From positions 1-62,005 of the forward strand of contig CAKTIO010000011.1 of assembly GCA_934565855.1 (NCBI GenBank): a stretch of DNA of 62,005 bases, given 5' to 3'. This document shows, one piece after another, positions 26,541-35,856 of this stretch. The notes beneath the pieces are model-generated. The model saw only the letters and a list, made by a program, of their open reading frames with translations. It had not been told where the DNA came from and did not search any database. A program made the translations under genes and the position numbers. Within the stretch, counting starts at the first letter, position 1; the number at the start of each line of letters is the position of its first letter. Source of the stretch: an uncultured Dysosmobacter sp. Its GTDB lineage: Bacteria; Bacillota; Clostridia; Oscillospirales; Oscillospiraceae.

Positions 26541-27767
26541 TCATTCCGGATCGTCCCGCCACAGGGGCATGGACATACAGCGGGGACCGCCCCGTCCCCG
26601 GGAAAGCTCCGCCGAGGGAATGACGTGGATCTGGATCCCCGCCTCCTCCAGCGAGCGGTTCGTCACATAGTTTCTGGAGTACACCACCACCTCGCCCGGG
26701 GCGATCGCCAGCGTGTTGGAGCCGTCGCTCCACTGCTCCCGCGCCGCGTCGATCTCGCTGCCCTCGCCGCAGGGGATCAGTGTCACCCGGTCCAGCTGCA
26801 AATGCTCCTTCAGGATATCCTCCAGCCTACCGTCCTCCTGCCGGATGTTCATTTTCCCGTCCTCCCCCAGCTCCATGACAAACACGGTGATGGACTGGAG
26901 GATATTGGGATGAACGGTAAACTTGTCCCGGTCCACCATCGTAAATACCGTATCCAGATGCATGAAGGAGCGGGTCTTGGGAATATTGAACGCCAGGACC
27001 TTCCGGAAGGTCCTGCTCTCCCGCAGCACTGTCTGTGCCAGCTGGTCGATGGAGTCCTCCCGAGTCCGCTGGGAAATGCCCACTGCCAGCACCTCTGGCG
27101 ACAGGATCAGGATATCTCCGCCCTCCAGTGAGGAATGCTCCCCCCGGTCATACCAGCGGGGCGCATTCCGGTAAAGCGGATGGTACTCAAAAATGAATTT
27201 TCCGAACAGCGTCTCCCGGTTTCTGGTGGCAGTGTGCATTTTATGAATGGAAACGCCTGTGCCGATGGTGGCAAAGGGGTCCCGGGTGAAATACAGGTTG
27301 GGCAGCGGGTCCACCGCAAAGGGATACCCCTCCTCCGCGTCGCTGACGTAATCCTCCAGTCTGGCACCGCCCTGCCGCAGGTCCTTTTTCCGGACGCCCG
27401 CCATGCAGGCATCGATCAGCTCCCGGTCCGACAGTCCGGAAAAATACTCCTTCAGACTGTCCTTCAGCCGCTCCTCCTTCAGCTGGGCCTCCTCCAGAAA
27501 CTCCCGGATAAATTTCTCCCGCACCTCGCTGTTGACAAGACTCTCCGCCGCCAGCTCGTTCAGGTACACCACCTCGACCCCCCGCTTGCGCAGGCAGTCG
27601 GCAAAGGCGTCATGCTCCCGCTGCGCCTCCTGCAGATAGGGAATATCGTCAAACAGCAGCCGCTCCAGATATTCCGGCATGAGATTTTCCAATTCCTTCC
27701 CCGGACGGTGCAGCAGGACTCGCTTCAGCCTGCCGATCTCCGAGGTGTTATGGATCCCGGTCTCCAT
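26541..27767 (-). CDS. arcA: Arginine deiminase
   Basis: Hydrolyses arginine to citrulline and ammonia (408 aa). Catalytic features are FTRDPFATIG, HTATRNRE, GGDILILSPEVLAVGISQRT and the C-terminal nucleophile in GPRCMSMPL. The ATG at 27767 is chosen because GAGGAG lies 8 nt upstream; an in-frame GTG 9 nt earlier overlaps the RBS. First gene of arcA-arcB-yfcC; the leader is about 95 nt after the livF terminator and I could not define the promoter. Confidence 0.96.
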   Translation of the reverse strand: METGIHNTSEIGRLKRVLLHRPGKELENLMPEYLERLLFDDIPYLQEAQREHDAFADCLRKRGVEVVYLNELAAESLVNSEVREKFIREFLEEAQLKEERLKDSLKEYFSGLSDRELIDACMAGVRKKDLRQGGARLEDYVSDAEEGYPFAVDPLPNLYFTRDPFATIGTGVSIHKMHTATRNRETLFGKFIFEYHPLYRNAPRWYDRGEHSSLEGGDILILSPEVLAVGISQRTREDSIDQLAQTVLRESRTFRKVLAFNIPKTRSFMHLDTVFTMVDRDKFTVHPNILQSITVFVMELGEDGKMNIRQEDGRLEDILKEHLQLDRVTLIPCGEGSEIDAAREQWSDGSNTLAIAPGEVVVYSRNYVTNRSLEEAGIQIHVIPSAELSRGRGGPRCMSMPLWRDDPE

Positions 27768-27858
27768 TTCGCTCACTCCTCTTTACGGTCTGCGATCCAT
27801 CAGGATCTGCTGAAGCTATGTTCCCTGTTTTTCCGCATTTCATACGCGGTGAAAAGCA

Positions 27859-27890
27859 AAAAAATCCCACGGAATTTCTTCCGTGGGATT
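27859..27890 (-). terminator. Terminator after livF
   Basis: Perfect 12-bp stem AATCCCACGGAA / TTCCGTGGGATT (27863-27874, 27879-27890); on the minus strand it is followed by seven T. Confidence 0.93.
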
Positions 27891-27900
27891 CCAGTAGTTT

Positions 27901-28614
27901 TCAGTTTTTGTGCTTGCCCAGATAGGCTTCCTTTACCTTTTCGTTTGCCAGCAGCTCCGCGCCAGTGCCGGACATGGTGATGTTTCCCGTTTCCAGCACA
28001 TAGGCAAGGTCCGCAGTCTTCAGCGCCATGTTGGCGTTCTGCTCGATCAGCAGCACGGTCACGCCCCGGCGGTTGATCTCCCGGATAATGGAGAAAATGT
28101 CCTGCACCACCAGCGGAGCAAGTCCCAGAGACGGCTCGTCCAGCAGCAGCAGCTTCGGGCGGGACATCAGCGCCCTGCCCACCGCCAGCATCTGCTGCTC
28201 GCCGCCGGACAGCGTGCCGGACAGCTGCCAGCTGCGCTCCTTGAGCCGGGGGAACAGCTCATAGACCCACTGGATGTCCTTTTCGATCTCCGCCTTATCC
28301 CGGCGCAGATACGCGCCGATCTTCAGGTTTTCCAGTACGGTCATGTCGGCAAAGACCCGGCGTCCCTCCGGGGACATGGCAATACCCTCGCCGATGATGC
28401 GGTCAATGGACATTCCCAGCAGCTCCTTGCCGTTCCACTGGATGGAGCCGCTCTCCGCCCTCACCAAGCCGGTGATGGTGCGCAGCATGGTGGATTTTCC
28501 CGCTCCGTTAGCGCCGATCAGCGTGACGATCTTCCCGTCCGGCACCTTCAGAGAGATACCCCGCAGGGCGCGGATGCCGCCGTAGGATACATGCAGATCT
28601 TCTATTTTAAGCAT
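27901..28614 (-). CDS. livF: Branched-chain amino acid ABC transporter ATPase LivF
   Basis: Second ATPase of the Liv importer (237 aa). Walker A GANGAGKST (about residues 34-42), ABC signature LSGGEQQML, Walker B LLLLDEPSLGLAP. It overlaps livG by 8 nt. Cytosolic, bound to LivH/LivM. Confidence 0.96.
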   Translation of the reverse strand: MLKIEDLHVSYGGIRALRGISLKVPDGKIVTLIGANGAGKSTMLRTITGLVRAESGSIQWNGKELLGMSIDRIIGEGIAMSPEGRRVFADMTVLENLKIGAYLRRDKAEIEKDIQWVYELFPRLKERSWQLSGTLSGGEQQMLAVGRALMSRPKLLLLDEPSLGLAPLVVQDIFSIIREINRRGVTVLLIEQNANMALKTADLAYVLETGNITMSGTGAELLANEKVKEAYLGKHKN

Positions 28615-29446
28615 CGTCGCTCACCCCCAGATATGCGTCAATGACCCGCTGGTTGCTCTGGATCTCCGCCGGTGTGCCGGAGGCGATCAGCTTGCCGAAA
28701 TCCAGCACATAGATCCGGTCGGAGATGTCCATGACCAGGTCCATGTGATGCTCGATAAGGAACACCGTCAGATGGAAGTCATCCCGGATCCTGCCGATAA
28801 ACGCCGTCAGCTCCTCCGTCTCCTGGGGATTCATACCGGCGGCAGGCTCGTCCAGCAGCAGCAGCTTCGGCTCCGTTGCCAGCGCCCGGGCGATCTCCAC
28901 CCGGCGCTGCAAGCCGTAGGGCAGAGAGGTCGCCAGCTCGTCCCGCACCTGCTCCAGTCCCAGCACCCTCAGCAGCTCCTCGCACTCCGCCCGCTGACGC
29001 TGCTCCTCCGCATGGTTCAGGCGGAAGGTCGCCGTAAACAGGTTGGAGGTCGCCCGCAGGTGCTTGGCGATCAAAACGTTTTCAAACACCGTCTGGGATT
29101 TCCACAGCCGGATGTTCTGGAAGGTCCGCGCCATGCCCAGTTTGGTGATCCTATCCGGCGTGGGCGCCAGAACATGCTGGTACTCTCCCGCATGCTCTCC
29201 CTTGTAGAGCTTTTTCATCTTACCCCGGGGATGGTTTTCCACGATCCTCTGTCCGTCGAAGTACACCGCGCCGTTGCTGGGCGCGTACACGCCGGTAATG
29301 ACGTTGAACGCCGTGGTCTTGCCCGCGCCGTTGGGTCCGATCAGGGAGACGATCTCTCCCTCATGGATCTCCAGGTTCAGATTGTCCACTGCCACCACGC
29401 CGCCGAACTGCATGGTGGCATTTTCCACCTTCAATACCGTTTTCAT
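28607..29446 (-). CDS. livG: Branched-chain amino acid ABC transporter ATPase LivG
   Basis: First ATPase of the importer (279 aa). Walker A GPNGAGKTT (about residues 38-46), family insertion with LAPTPDRITKLGMARTFQNIRL, a degenerate signature (ATSLPYGLQRRVE) typical of LivG, and Walker B LLLLDEPAAGMNP. It overlaps livM by 4 nt and livF by 8 nt. Confidence 0.96.
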   Translation of the reverse strand: MKTVLKVENATMQFGGVVAVDNLNLEIHEGEIVSLIGPNGAGKTTAFNVITGVYAPSNGAVYFDGQRIVENHPRGKMKKLYKGEHAGEYQHVLAPTPDRITKLGMARTFQNIRLWKSQTVFENVLIAKHLRATSNLFTATFRLNHAEEQRQRAECEELLRVLGLEQVRDELATSLPYGLQRRVEIARALATEPKLLLLDEPAAGMNPQETEELTAFIGRIRDDFHLTVFLIEHHMDLVMDISDRIYVLDFGKLIASGTPAEIQSNQRVIDAYLGVSDDA

Positions 29447-30798
29447 TGCGCAGCACCTCCCTTACCGGCTTTGGCTGCCCGCCTTTTCCGGAACAGGTCC
29501 GTGATCTCCCGGTCTCCGAACAGTCCCTTCCGGAAGAACAGCACCATGACCATGATGACCACGGAGAACACCACCATCCGGAAGCCGGAGCGCAGCAGAG
29601 GCAGCTTCAGGTTGGGGCTGATGATGAACCAGATGTCCCAGCCGATGACAACCAGCGCCGCCAGCACCACGGCAAGCGCTCCGCCGCTGAGCCGCGCCTT
29701 CCTTCCGGGAGGCGTTACCACAAAGCTCCCGTGCTTTTTCATGCTCCACAGCAGCAGCGCCGCCACCGCAGCCACTGCCAGTCCGAACACGATGGTGAAG
29801 AGCAGCTTCTGATTGAAGTTCTTCAGCACCACCTCGGAATCCAGGAAGCGCAGCCACCACTCCGAGCAGCCCACAAACAGGAAGGACGCCACGCAGCTGC
29901 CGGAAATGGAGCCGATGCCGCCGATGACCACGATCAGCAGGATCTCATAGGTCATGGAGGACTTGAAGGTCGTCGCCTGTACGGACGCCTGGAACATTGC
30001 CAGCAGCGCACCGGAAACTCCGGCAAAGAAGGAGCTGATGATAAAGCTCATGCGCTTGTGCTTTGCCAGATTGATGCCCATTGCCTCCGCGGCGATCTCA
30101 TCATCCCGGATCGCCTTGAAGGCTCTTCCGTAGGTGGAGTTGATCATCAGCACGATAAAGGCGATACAGGCGCCGGACAGCAGGAAGGGCATGGCGGTGG
30201 TCAGCTTCAGGGACCCCAGATGGAAATCCGAGAAGTTGGTGAAGCCATACAGCAAATTGGAGCCGTTGGTCACGGGACCCAATCCCTCGTACATCACCAC
30301 GGCGCGGATGATCTCCGCAAAGCCCAGCGTGGCAATGGCAAGATAGTCCGATTTCAGCTTCAGCACCGGCAGACCGATGAGATAGGCGCACAGCGCCGCC
30401 GCCAGTCCCGCCAGCACCAGGCAGATCAGCACGCCCAGCAGCAGACCGACGCCGCCCAGCGCGCCGGACAGGCTTTCCGTTATGGAAAAATGCACGCCGC
30501 CGTTGTCATAGCGCTGGTACACCGCCGCCTGAGACGCCACCGGAATGGTGAGAATGGAATATGTGTACGCGCCCAGCAGCATAAAGCCCGCCTGTCCCAG
30601 AGAGAACAGTCCCGTAAAGCCGTTCAGCAGATTCATGGAAACCGCCACCAGCGCATAAATGGAGCCCTTGCGCAGCACCGTCAGCAGCATGGGCGGCACA
30701 CCGGGCAGATTGTCCAGCAGCACCGTAACGGCAAGCACTGCCACTGCGGCAGCCAGCGCCAGCCATCCGCCGCGGGAGGTCTTTTTTTCTTTCAGCAT
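29443..30798 (-). CDS. livM: Branched-chain amino acid ABC transporter permease LivM
   Basis: Permease of 451 aa, longer than usual because extra helices and a basic loop follow the core LivM domain near the C-terminus. Family marks are LVAVSMNLLNGFTGLFSLGQAGFMLLGAYTY and IGGIGSISGS. A GTG (30801) directly precedes the ATG; the ATG is preferred by its 8-nt spacing from GGAGAAGG. It starts just after the livH stop. Confidence 0.92.
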   Translation of the reverse strand: MLKEKKTSRGGWLALAAAVAVLAVTVLLDNLPGVPPMLLTVLRKGSIYALVAVSMNLLNGFTGLFSLGQAGFMLLGAYTYSILTIPVASQAAVYQRYDNGGVHFSITESLSGALGGVGLLLGVLICLVLAGLAAALCAYLIGLPVLKLKSDYLAIATLGFAEIIRAVVMYEGLGPVTNGSNLLYGFTNFSDFHLGSLKLTTAMPFLLSGACIAFIVLMINSTYGRAFKAIRDDEIAAEAMGINLAKHKRMSFIISSFFAGVSGALLAMFQASVQATTFKSSMTYEILLIVVIGGIGSISGSCVASFLFVGCSEWWLRFLDSEVVLKNFNQKLLFTIVFGLAVAAVAALLLWSMKKHGSFVVTPPGRKARLSGGALAVVLAALVVIGWDIWFIISPNLKLPLLRSGFRMVVFSVVIMVMVLFFRKGLFGDREITDLFRKRRAAKAGKGGAAQ

Positions 30799-30801
30799 CA
30801 C

Positions 30802-31680
30802 TTACACCTTCTCCGTCAGATTCTCTCCGAAGAGACCCGTAGGCTTGACCACCAGAACCACGATCAGCAGGGCAAAGGTGAACGCGTCGGAAAACGCTGT
30901 CCAGCCCACGCCCTTGATCAGGCTCTCGCAGATGCCGATGAGGAAGCCGCCCAGCACCGCGCCGGGGATGGAGCCGATGCCGCCGAACACCGCCGCCACA
31001 AACGCCTTCAGACCGGGCATCGCGCCCACCGTGGGCGTGACCGCCGTGTAGTTGGAAAAGTACAGCATCGAGCCGATGGCAGCCAGGAAGGAGCCGATCA
31101 GGAAGGTAAAGCTGACCACCTGATTGATCTTGATCCCCATCAGCTGTGCCGTTTCAAAGTCCCGGGAAGCCGCCCGCATCGCCATGCCGATTTTGGTCTT
31201 CTGGATCAGCAGCACCAGCGCCACCACCAGCACCACCACCAGGAAAGGAGTGATGAAGGTCACACGGGACTTGGACACACCGAGCACCGTCACCGTGTCG
31301 CTGATCCACGGCAGAGAGGGATAGGTCTTCGCCAGTCCTCCGGTGAGATACCACATGGAGTTTTGCAGCAGATAGCTCATGCCGATGGCAGAGATCATCA
31401 CCGACATCCGGGGCGCTGTACGCAGGGGCTTATACGCCACCTTTTCCACCAGCACACCCAGCAGCACCGTCAGCACGATGACCAGCGGGATAGAGATATA
31501 CAGCGGAAACGACGCCGCGGCGTACACCATGATGAAGCCCGCCACGGTGAAAATGTCGCCGTGGGCGAAGTTGATCAGCCGGAGGATTCCGTACACCATT
31601 GTGTACCCAATGGCGATCAGCGCGTACTGACCGCCCACGGAAACGCCGCTGAGCAGGTATGGCAAAAATTTTGCAGCCAT
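30802..31680 (-). CDS. livH: Branched-chain amino acid ABC transporter permease LivH
   Basis: Membrane permease of 292 aa with GYTMVYGILRLINFAHGDIF near the N-terminus and FGGIGSIPGAVLGG near the end, both conserved in LivH. The start is the ATG at 31680 with GGAGGAG 7 nt upstream. It is separated from livJ by a hairpin likely to reduce readthrough. Confidence 0.94.
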   Translation of the reverse strand: MAAKFLPYLLSGVSVGGQYALIAIGYTMVYGILRLINFAHGDIFTVAGFIMVYAAASFPLYISIPLVIVLTVLLGVLVEKVAYKPLRTAPRMSVMISAIGMSYLLQNSMWYLTGGLAKTYPSLPWISDTVTVLGVSKSRVTFITPFLVVVLVVALVLLIQKTKIGMAMRAASRDFETAQLMGIKINQVVSFTFLIGSFLAAIGSMLYFSNYTAVTPTVGAMPGLKAFVAAVFGGIGSIPGAVLGGFLIGICESLIKGVGWTAFSDAFTFALLIVVLVVKPTGLFGENLTEKV

Positions 31681-31786
31681 AAAGAAGCTCCTCCTTGTTT
31701 GCGAAATGTTCTCTCCTGCCCTGCCCCGGTCTCCCCTGCGGAGGGTCCGGAGCCATGCAGAAGCTTTCCTTTTCAAAGCCGCAAAG

Positions 31787-31811
31787 CGCAGGCGGGGAAA
31801 GCCCGCCTGCG
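31787..31811 (-). terminator. Attenuating hairpin between livJ and livH
   Basis: CGCAGGCGGG / CCCGCCTGCG 10-bp stem with short loop, no long U run (CTTTG follows on the minus strand). The position after the binding-protein gene fits partial termination to make more LivJ than permease. Confidence 0.6.
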
Positions 31812-31841
31812 TCTTACAGTCAATGTTTTCCTCTCAGGCGC

Positions 31842-33044
31842 TTAGCCCTCCACAGACTGGGTCTTGACGAAGGTAAAGCTGCCGTCGGTCGCCTGCTTGA
31901 TATACGCCATGCTCTTGTTGGCGTCGCCGGTGGTGGGATCGATGGTGATGTGACCGGTCACAGCATCCAGATCCACGTTGAACATTGCCGCCTGAATGTC
32001 CTCGCCCTTGGTGGACTGTGCCAGCTTGATCGCCTCTACTGCGGTCATATAGGCGTCATAGCCCAGCGCGGAAACTGCCGCCACAATGTCGTTGCCGCCG
32101 TTGTTGGTCAGGCGCTGAGAATCGGCGTTCATGTATTCCTTGAAGCCCTTGACGAAGGATGCCGCCAGACCGGACTCGTCGTTTTCATCAAAGAAGGTAG
32201 AGCAGTACACATCCAGACCCGTACCCTTCTGGGCATCCAGAATGACGGAGGACTCCCAGGTGTCGCCTGCGGTAATGGGAATGCTCAGACCTGCGGAAGC
32301 CGCCTGGCTGATGATCAGGGAGGCGTAGGTAGTGGCGGTGGGAGCGAAGATCACATCCGCGCCGGCGTTCACCGCGTTCTGGATATAGGCGGAGAAGTCA
32401 GAGGTTCCCTCGGGGAACTGCTCGGAGGTCACAGTGCCGCCCATGTCCTGGAACGCCTTGATGAAGTAATTGCCCAGACCAGTGCCATAGTCCTCGCCCA
32501 GCATGGTCAGCACATAGGCGTTCTTAGCACCGAACTCTTCCATTGCGAAGTTTGCCATCACGCTGCCCTGGAAGGGGTCCAGGAAGCAGACCCGGAAGTA
32601 ATAGGGATTGTCCTGGGTCACGGCGGGGTTGGTGCAGGAGCAGCCGATGGCGGGAATGCCAGCCTGCTCAAAGGTGGGTGCCGCCGCCATGGACACGCCG
32701 GAGCCATAGGAGCCCAGCACGATGGACACGCCCGCGCTGACCAGATCCTGTGCCGCGGTGATTGCCTTATCCTGAGTGGACTGGTTGTCCACGATCTTCA
32801 GCTCAATGTTATAAGTCTCACCGTTGATATCCACCGTGGGGACCACGGAGTTGGCGTACTGGATGCCCAGCACCTCCTGCTTGCCGCCTGCGCCGTTGTC
32901 GCCGGATGCCGGCTCAAACACGCCGATCTTCAGGGTCTTTCCGCTGGATGCGCCGCTGCCGCTGCTGTTGCCATCGGTCTCACCGCAGGCAGCCAGGCTC
33001 AGAGACATCGCCAGTGCCAATGCAAAAGCAAAAAACTTCTTCAT
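31842..33044 (-). CDS. livJ: Branched-chain amino acid-binding lipoprotein LivJ/LivK
   Basis: Extracellular substrate-binding protein of the type 1 periplasmic fold (400 aa). Signal peptide with lipobox LAAC at residues 17-20, then a Ser/Gly linker and the family start KIGVFEPASGDNG. GEDYGTGLGN and FAPTATTYAS belong to the ligand cleft. The RBS AGGAGGAAG lies before the ATG. First gene of livJHMGF. Confidence 0.95.
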   Translation of the reverse strand: MKKFFAFALALAMSLSLAACGETDGNSSGSGASSGKTLKIGVFEPASGDNGAGGKQEVLGIQYANSVVPTVDINGETYNIELKIVDNQSTQDKAITAAQDLVSAGVSIVLGSYGSGVSMAAAPTFEQAGIPAIGCSCTNPAVTQDNPYYFRVCFLDPFQGSVMANFAMEEFGAKNAYVLTMLGEDYGTGLGNYFIKAFQDMGGTVTSEQFPEGTSDFSAYIQNAVNAGADVIFAPTATTYASLIISQAASAGLSIPITAGDTWESSVILDAQKGTGLDVYCSTFFDENDESGLAASFVKGFKEYMNADSQRLTNNGGNDIVAAVSALGYDAYMTAVEAIKLAQSTKGEDIQAAMFNVDLDAVTGHITIDPTTGDANKSMAYIKQATDGSFTFVKTQSVEG

Positions 33045-33384
33045 GTTCTCTTCCTCCTCTAAAATGCAGACGCCTGCCGCCGCAAAGCGTCCGAAGCAGT
33101 CTGTTTATGTGCATTTTACGGGACTTTTTTCCGTTTTGCAAGGTCAAACCTCTACAAGAAAAGCCGTTCTTCTCCTCGGAAAAAAGCCGTGATTTTCCAT
33201 GAATATCGGTCATTTGTTTTTGGTATGTAGACAATCCCTCTTTTTCGCGGAAATTCGTTTTAAAATTGTCCGCGTTTCAAGGACAAATGTTTTGGTGAAA
33301 ATACCGAAAGCAGCGTCAGCCGCGCCCATGTTTTTTTCCAATGCCGCCATAACGATCGCTCATGCTCCTGCCGAAAGCAGGCAA
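33045..33384. other. Intergenic region upstream of livJ
   Basis: No gene seen. It contains a dyad TTGTCC-N9-GGACAA (33266-33286) that could be an operator for the liv operon. On the minus strand I find no confident -35/-10 pair. The rest is AT-rich and unassigned. Confidence 0.35.
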
Positions 33385-33420
33385 AGAAGCGGCTCTGCAC
33401 ACAGGCAGAGCCGCTTTTCT
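33385..33420 (-). terminator. Terminator after ftsH
   Basis: Perfect 12-bp stem AAGCGGCTCTGC / GCAGAGCCGCTT (33387-33398, 33405-33416) with a T-rich minus-strand tail. Confidence 0.88.
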
Positions 33421-33445
33421 CAACAGACAGTTTTCCGGTCCACGC

Positions 33446-35308
33446 TTATTCCGCCGGCTCCGGCTCTCCGGCTGGGTCCTCAAAGACCGCCAGAAACGCC
33501 TTCCGGTCCATTGTTTCATGCTCCAGCAGATACTGTGCCACAGCCTCCAGCTTGTCCCGGTTTTCCAGCAGGATGCTCTCACAGCGACGGTATGCCGCGC
33601 CTACCACAGCCTTGACCTCCTCGTCGATCTCCGCTGCCACCTGCTCGGAATAGCTGCGTCCCTGGGTCATGGTCCTGCCGATGAACACCTCATCGTGACC
33701 GGAATCAAAGCAGACGGTACCCAGCTTTTCACTCATGCCGTAAGACGCCACCATTTTATGGGCGATCTGGCTGGCGCGCTGAATGTCATTGGAGGCGCCG
33801 GTGGACACGTCGCCCAGCACCAGCTTTTCCGCCACGCGCCCGCCCAGCAGCGCCACGATCTGGTCCTCCATATAGCTCTTGGAAAGGTAGGAGCGGTCCT
33901 CCTCCGGCAGGGAAATGGTCATGCCGCCCGCCTGTCCCCGGGGGATGATGGAGATCTGGGAAACAGGGTCGTGGTTGGGCAGGCGGTGCATCACCACGGC
34001 GTGTCCCGCCTCATGATATGCAGTCAGCCTTCGCTCCTGCTGGGGAATGACGCGGCTCTTCTTCTCCGGTCCGGCGATGACCTTGATCTCCGCCTCCTGA
34101 ATGTCCTGCATGGTGATGTAATGCTCATCCTTCCATGCCGCCAGCAGCGCCGCCTCGTTCACCAGATTTTCCAGGTCCGCGCCGCTGAAGCCGGGCGTCC
34201 CCCGGGCGATCTCGCCCAGGTCCACATCCTCCGCCAGCGGCTTATCCTTTACATGAACGTGCAGGATCGCCTCTCTGCCCTTGATGTCCGGCAGCCCCAC
34301 ATACACCTGGCGGTCAAACCGTCCCGGGCGCAGCAGCGCCGGGTCCAGCACATCCGCCCGGTTGGTGGCGGCAAGCACCACCACACCCTCGTTGCGTCCA
34401 AAGCCGTCCATTTCCACCAGCAGCTGGTTCAGCGTCTGCTCCCGCTCGTCATGTCCGCCGCCGAGACCCGCGCCGCGCTGACGTCCCACCGCATCAATCT
34501 CGTCGATGAACACGATGGCAGGCGCCTGCTTCTTTGCCTGCTCAAACAGGTCCCGGACACGGGAGGCGCCGATACCCACATACAGCTCTACAAAGTCCGA
34601 GCCGGAGATGGGCAGAAACGCCACGCCTGCCTCTCCAGCCACCGCCTTGGCAAGCAGCGTCTTGCCGGTTCCCGGCGGTCCCACCAGCAGCACTCCCTTG
34701 GGAATGCGCGCCCCCAGCGCAATGTACTTTCTGGGGTCCTTTAAAAACTGAACGATCTCCGCCAGCTGTTCCTTTTCCTCGTCCTCGCCAGCCACATCGT
34801 CAAAGGTGATGGTCTTGTCCTGCTCGCTGATGGGACGGACCCGCGCCGTACCGAACTTGCTCATCCGGTCCGGACCCATGCCGCCCCCCTGCTGGCGCAT
34901 CATCAGGAAATACCACAGCAGACCGAAGCCCAGCAGGATCACCACATACGGCAGCGCCACCGTCAGCAGGTTTTCCGACTGCTGCACCGGATAGTCGTAG
35001 TGCTTGATGATGCCCTTGGCATACTGCTCCTGCACCAGATCGTTCAAATCGTCATAAAACAGCTGAAAATCATACAGCTCATAGGTCACGGTCTTGCTGC
35101 CGTTCAGCTCCTCCGTCAGCGTCAGGGCAATGGTATCATCGTTGGGAAAGGAGAAGCTCTCTACCTTTTCCTGACTGAACAGCTGCCGGACCTGCGAATA
35201 ATCCAGCCGCCCCTGCTGGCTGGTGCTCTGCCAGAGGTAGGAAAAAGCAATGGCGATCACCAGGATCAGAAGGAGGAAGCTCAGATTGGATGTCTTTCCC
35301 CGTTTCAC
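33446..35308 (-). CDS. ftsH: ATP-dependent zinc metalloprotease FtsH
   Basis: Membrane AAA+ protease of 620 aa. It has an N-terminal TM, a short extracytoplasmic domain, a second TM (about 110-130), the AAA module with GPPGTGKT and IDEIDAVG, then the zinc site HEAGH in the protease domain. It degrades membrane and regulatory proteins. It overlaps hpt by 4 nt, so it is the last gene of the tilS-hpt-ftsH unit found in many Firmicutes. Confidence 0.97.
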   Translation of the reverse strand: MKRGKTSNLSFLLLILVIAIAFSYLWQSTSQQGRLDYSQVRQLFSQEKVESFSFPNDDTIALTLTEELNGSKTVTYELYDFQLFYDDLNDLVQEQYAKGIIKHYDYPVQQSENLLTVALPYVVILLGFGLLWYFLMMRQQGGGMGPDRMSKFGTARVRPISEQDKTITFDDVAGEDEEKEQLAEIVQFLKDPRKYIALGARIPKGVLLVGPPGTGKTLLAKAVAGEAGVAFLPISGSDFVELYVGIGASRVRDLFEQAKKQAPAIVFIDEIDAVGRQRGAGLGGGHDEREQTLNQLLVEMDGFGRNEGVVVLAATNRADVLDPALLRPGRFDRQVYVGLPDIKGREAILHVHVKDKPLAEDVDLGEIARGTPGFSGADLENLVNEAALLAAWKDEHYITMQDIQEAEIKVIAGPEKKSRVIPQQERRLTAYHEAGHAVVMHRLPNHDPVSQISIIPRGQAGGMTISLPEEDRSYLSKSYMEDQIVALLGGRVAEKLVLGDVSTGASNDIQRASQIAHKMVASYGMSEKLGTVCFDSGHDEVFIGRTMTQGRSYSEQVAAEIDEEVKAVVGAAYRRCESILLENRDKLEAVAQYLLEHETMDRKAFLAVFEDPAGEPEPAE

Positions 35309-35856
35309 TTACTGTAAACCTCCGGTTTCAGCACCCCGATGTAGGGCAGATTCCGGTACTGCTGGCAATAGTCCAGCCCGTACCCCACAACAAACTCGTC
35401 CGGCACCACAAAGCCCGCCAGATCCGCTGTCACCGCCTTGGTCCGGCGAGAGGGCTTATCCAGCAGCGTAACGATGGTGATGGACCTTGCGCCCTTGGTC
35501 ATCAGATAGTCCTTCAAAAACGCCAGCGTATTGCCGGAGTCCAGAATGTCCTCCACAATGATGAGGTCCCGTCCGGTGATATCCTGCTGCACATCGTGAG
35601 TGATCTTCACCCGTCCGGAGGACACCGTCGCGTTCTGATAGGAGGATACGGCGATAAACTCCAGATCGCTCTTGATGGGACAGGCACGGATCAGGTCGGA
35701 CATGAATACAAAGCAGCCCTTCAAAACGCCCAGAAACAGCGGCTCCCGCCCCTGAAAACGCTCTGCCAGCTCCTCTCCCAGCTCTGTGATCCGCTTTTTC
35801 AACTCCTCCTCCGTCACCAAAACCTTCAGGATATCATGCTCCATCTCATTTACCAT
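35305..35856 (-). CDS. hpt: Hypoxanthine phosphoribosyltransferase
   Basis: Purine salvage enzyme (183 aa) converting hypoxanthine or guanine with PRPP to IMP or GMP. The PRPP loop is [14 protein letters not shown] at about residues 98-111; [20 protein letters not shown] is the usual C-terminal segment. The RBS GAGGAG lies upstream. It overlaps tilS (11 nt) and ftsH (4 nt). Confidence 0.96.
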   Translation of the reverse strand: MVNEMEHDILKVLVTEEELKKRITELGEELAERFQGREPLFLGVLKGCFVFMSDLIRACPIKSDLEFIAVSSYQNATVSSGRVKITHDVQQDITGRDLIIVEDILDSGNTLAFLKDYLMTKGARSITIVTLLDKPSRRTKAVTADLAGFVVPDEFVVGYGLDYCQQYRNLPYIGVLKPEVYSK

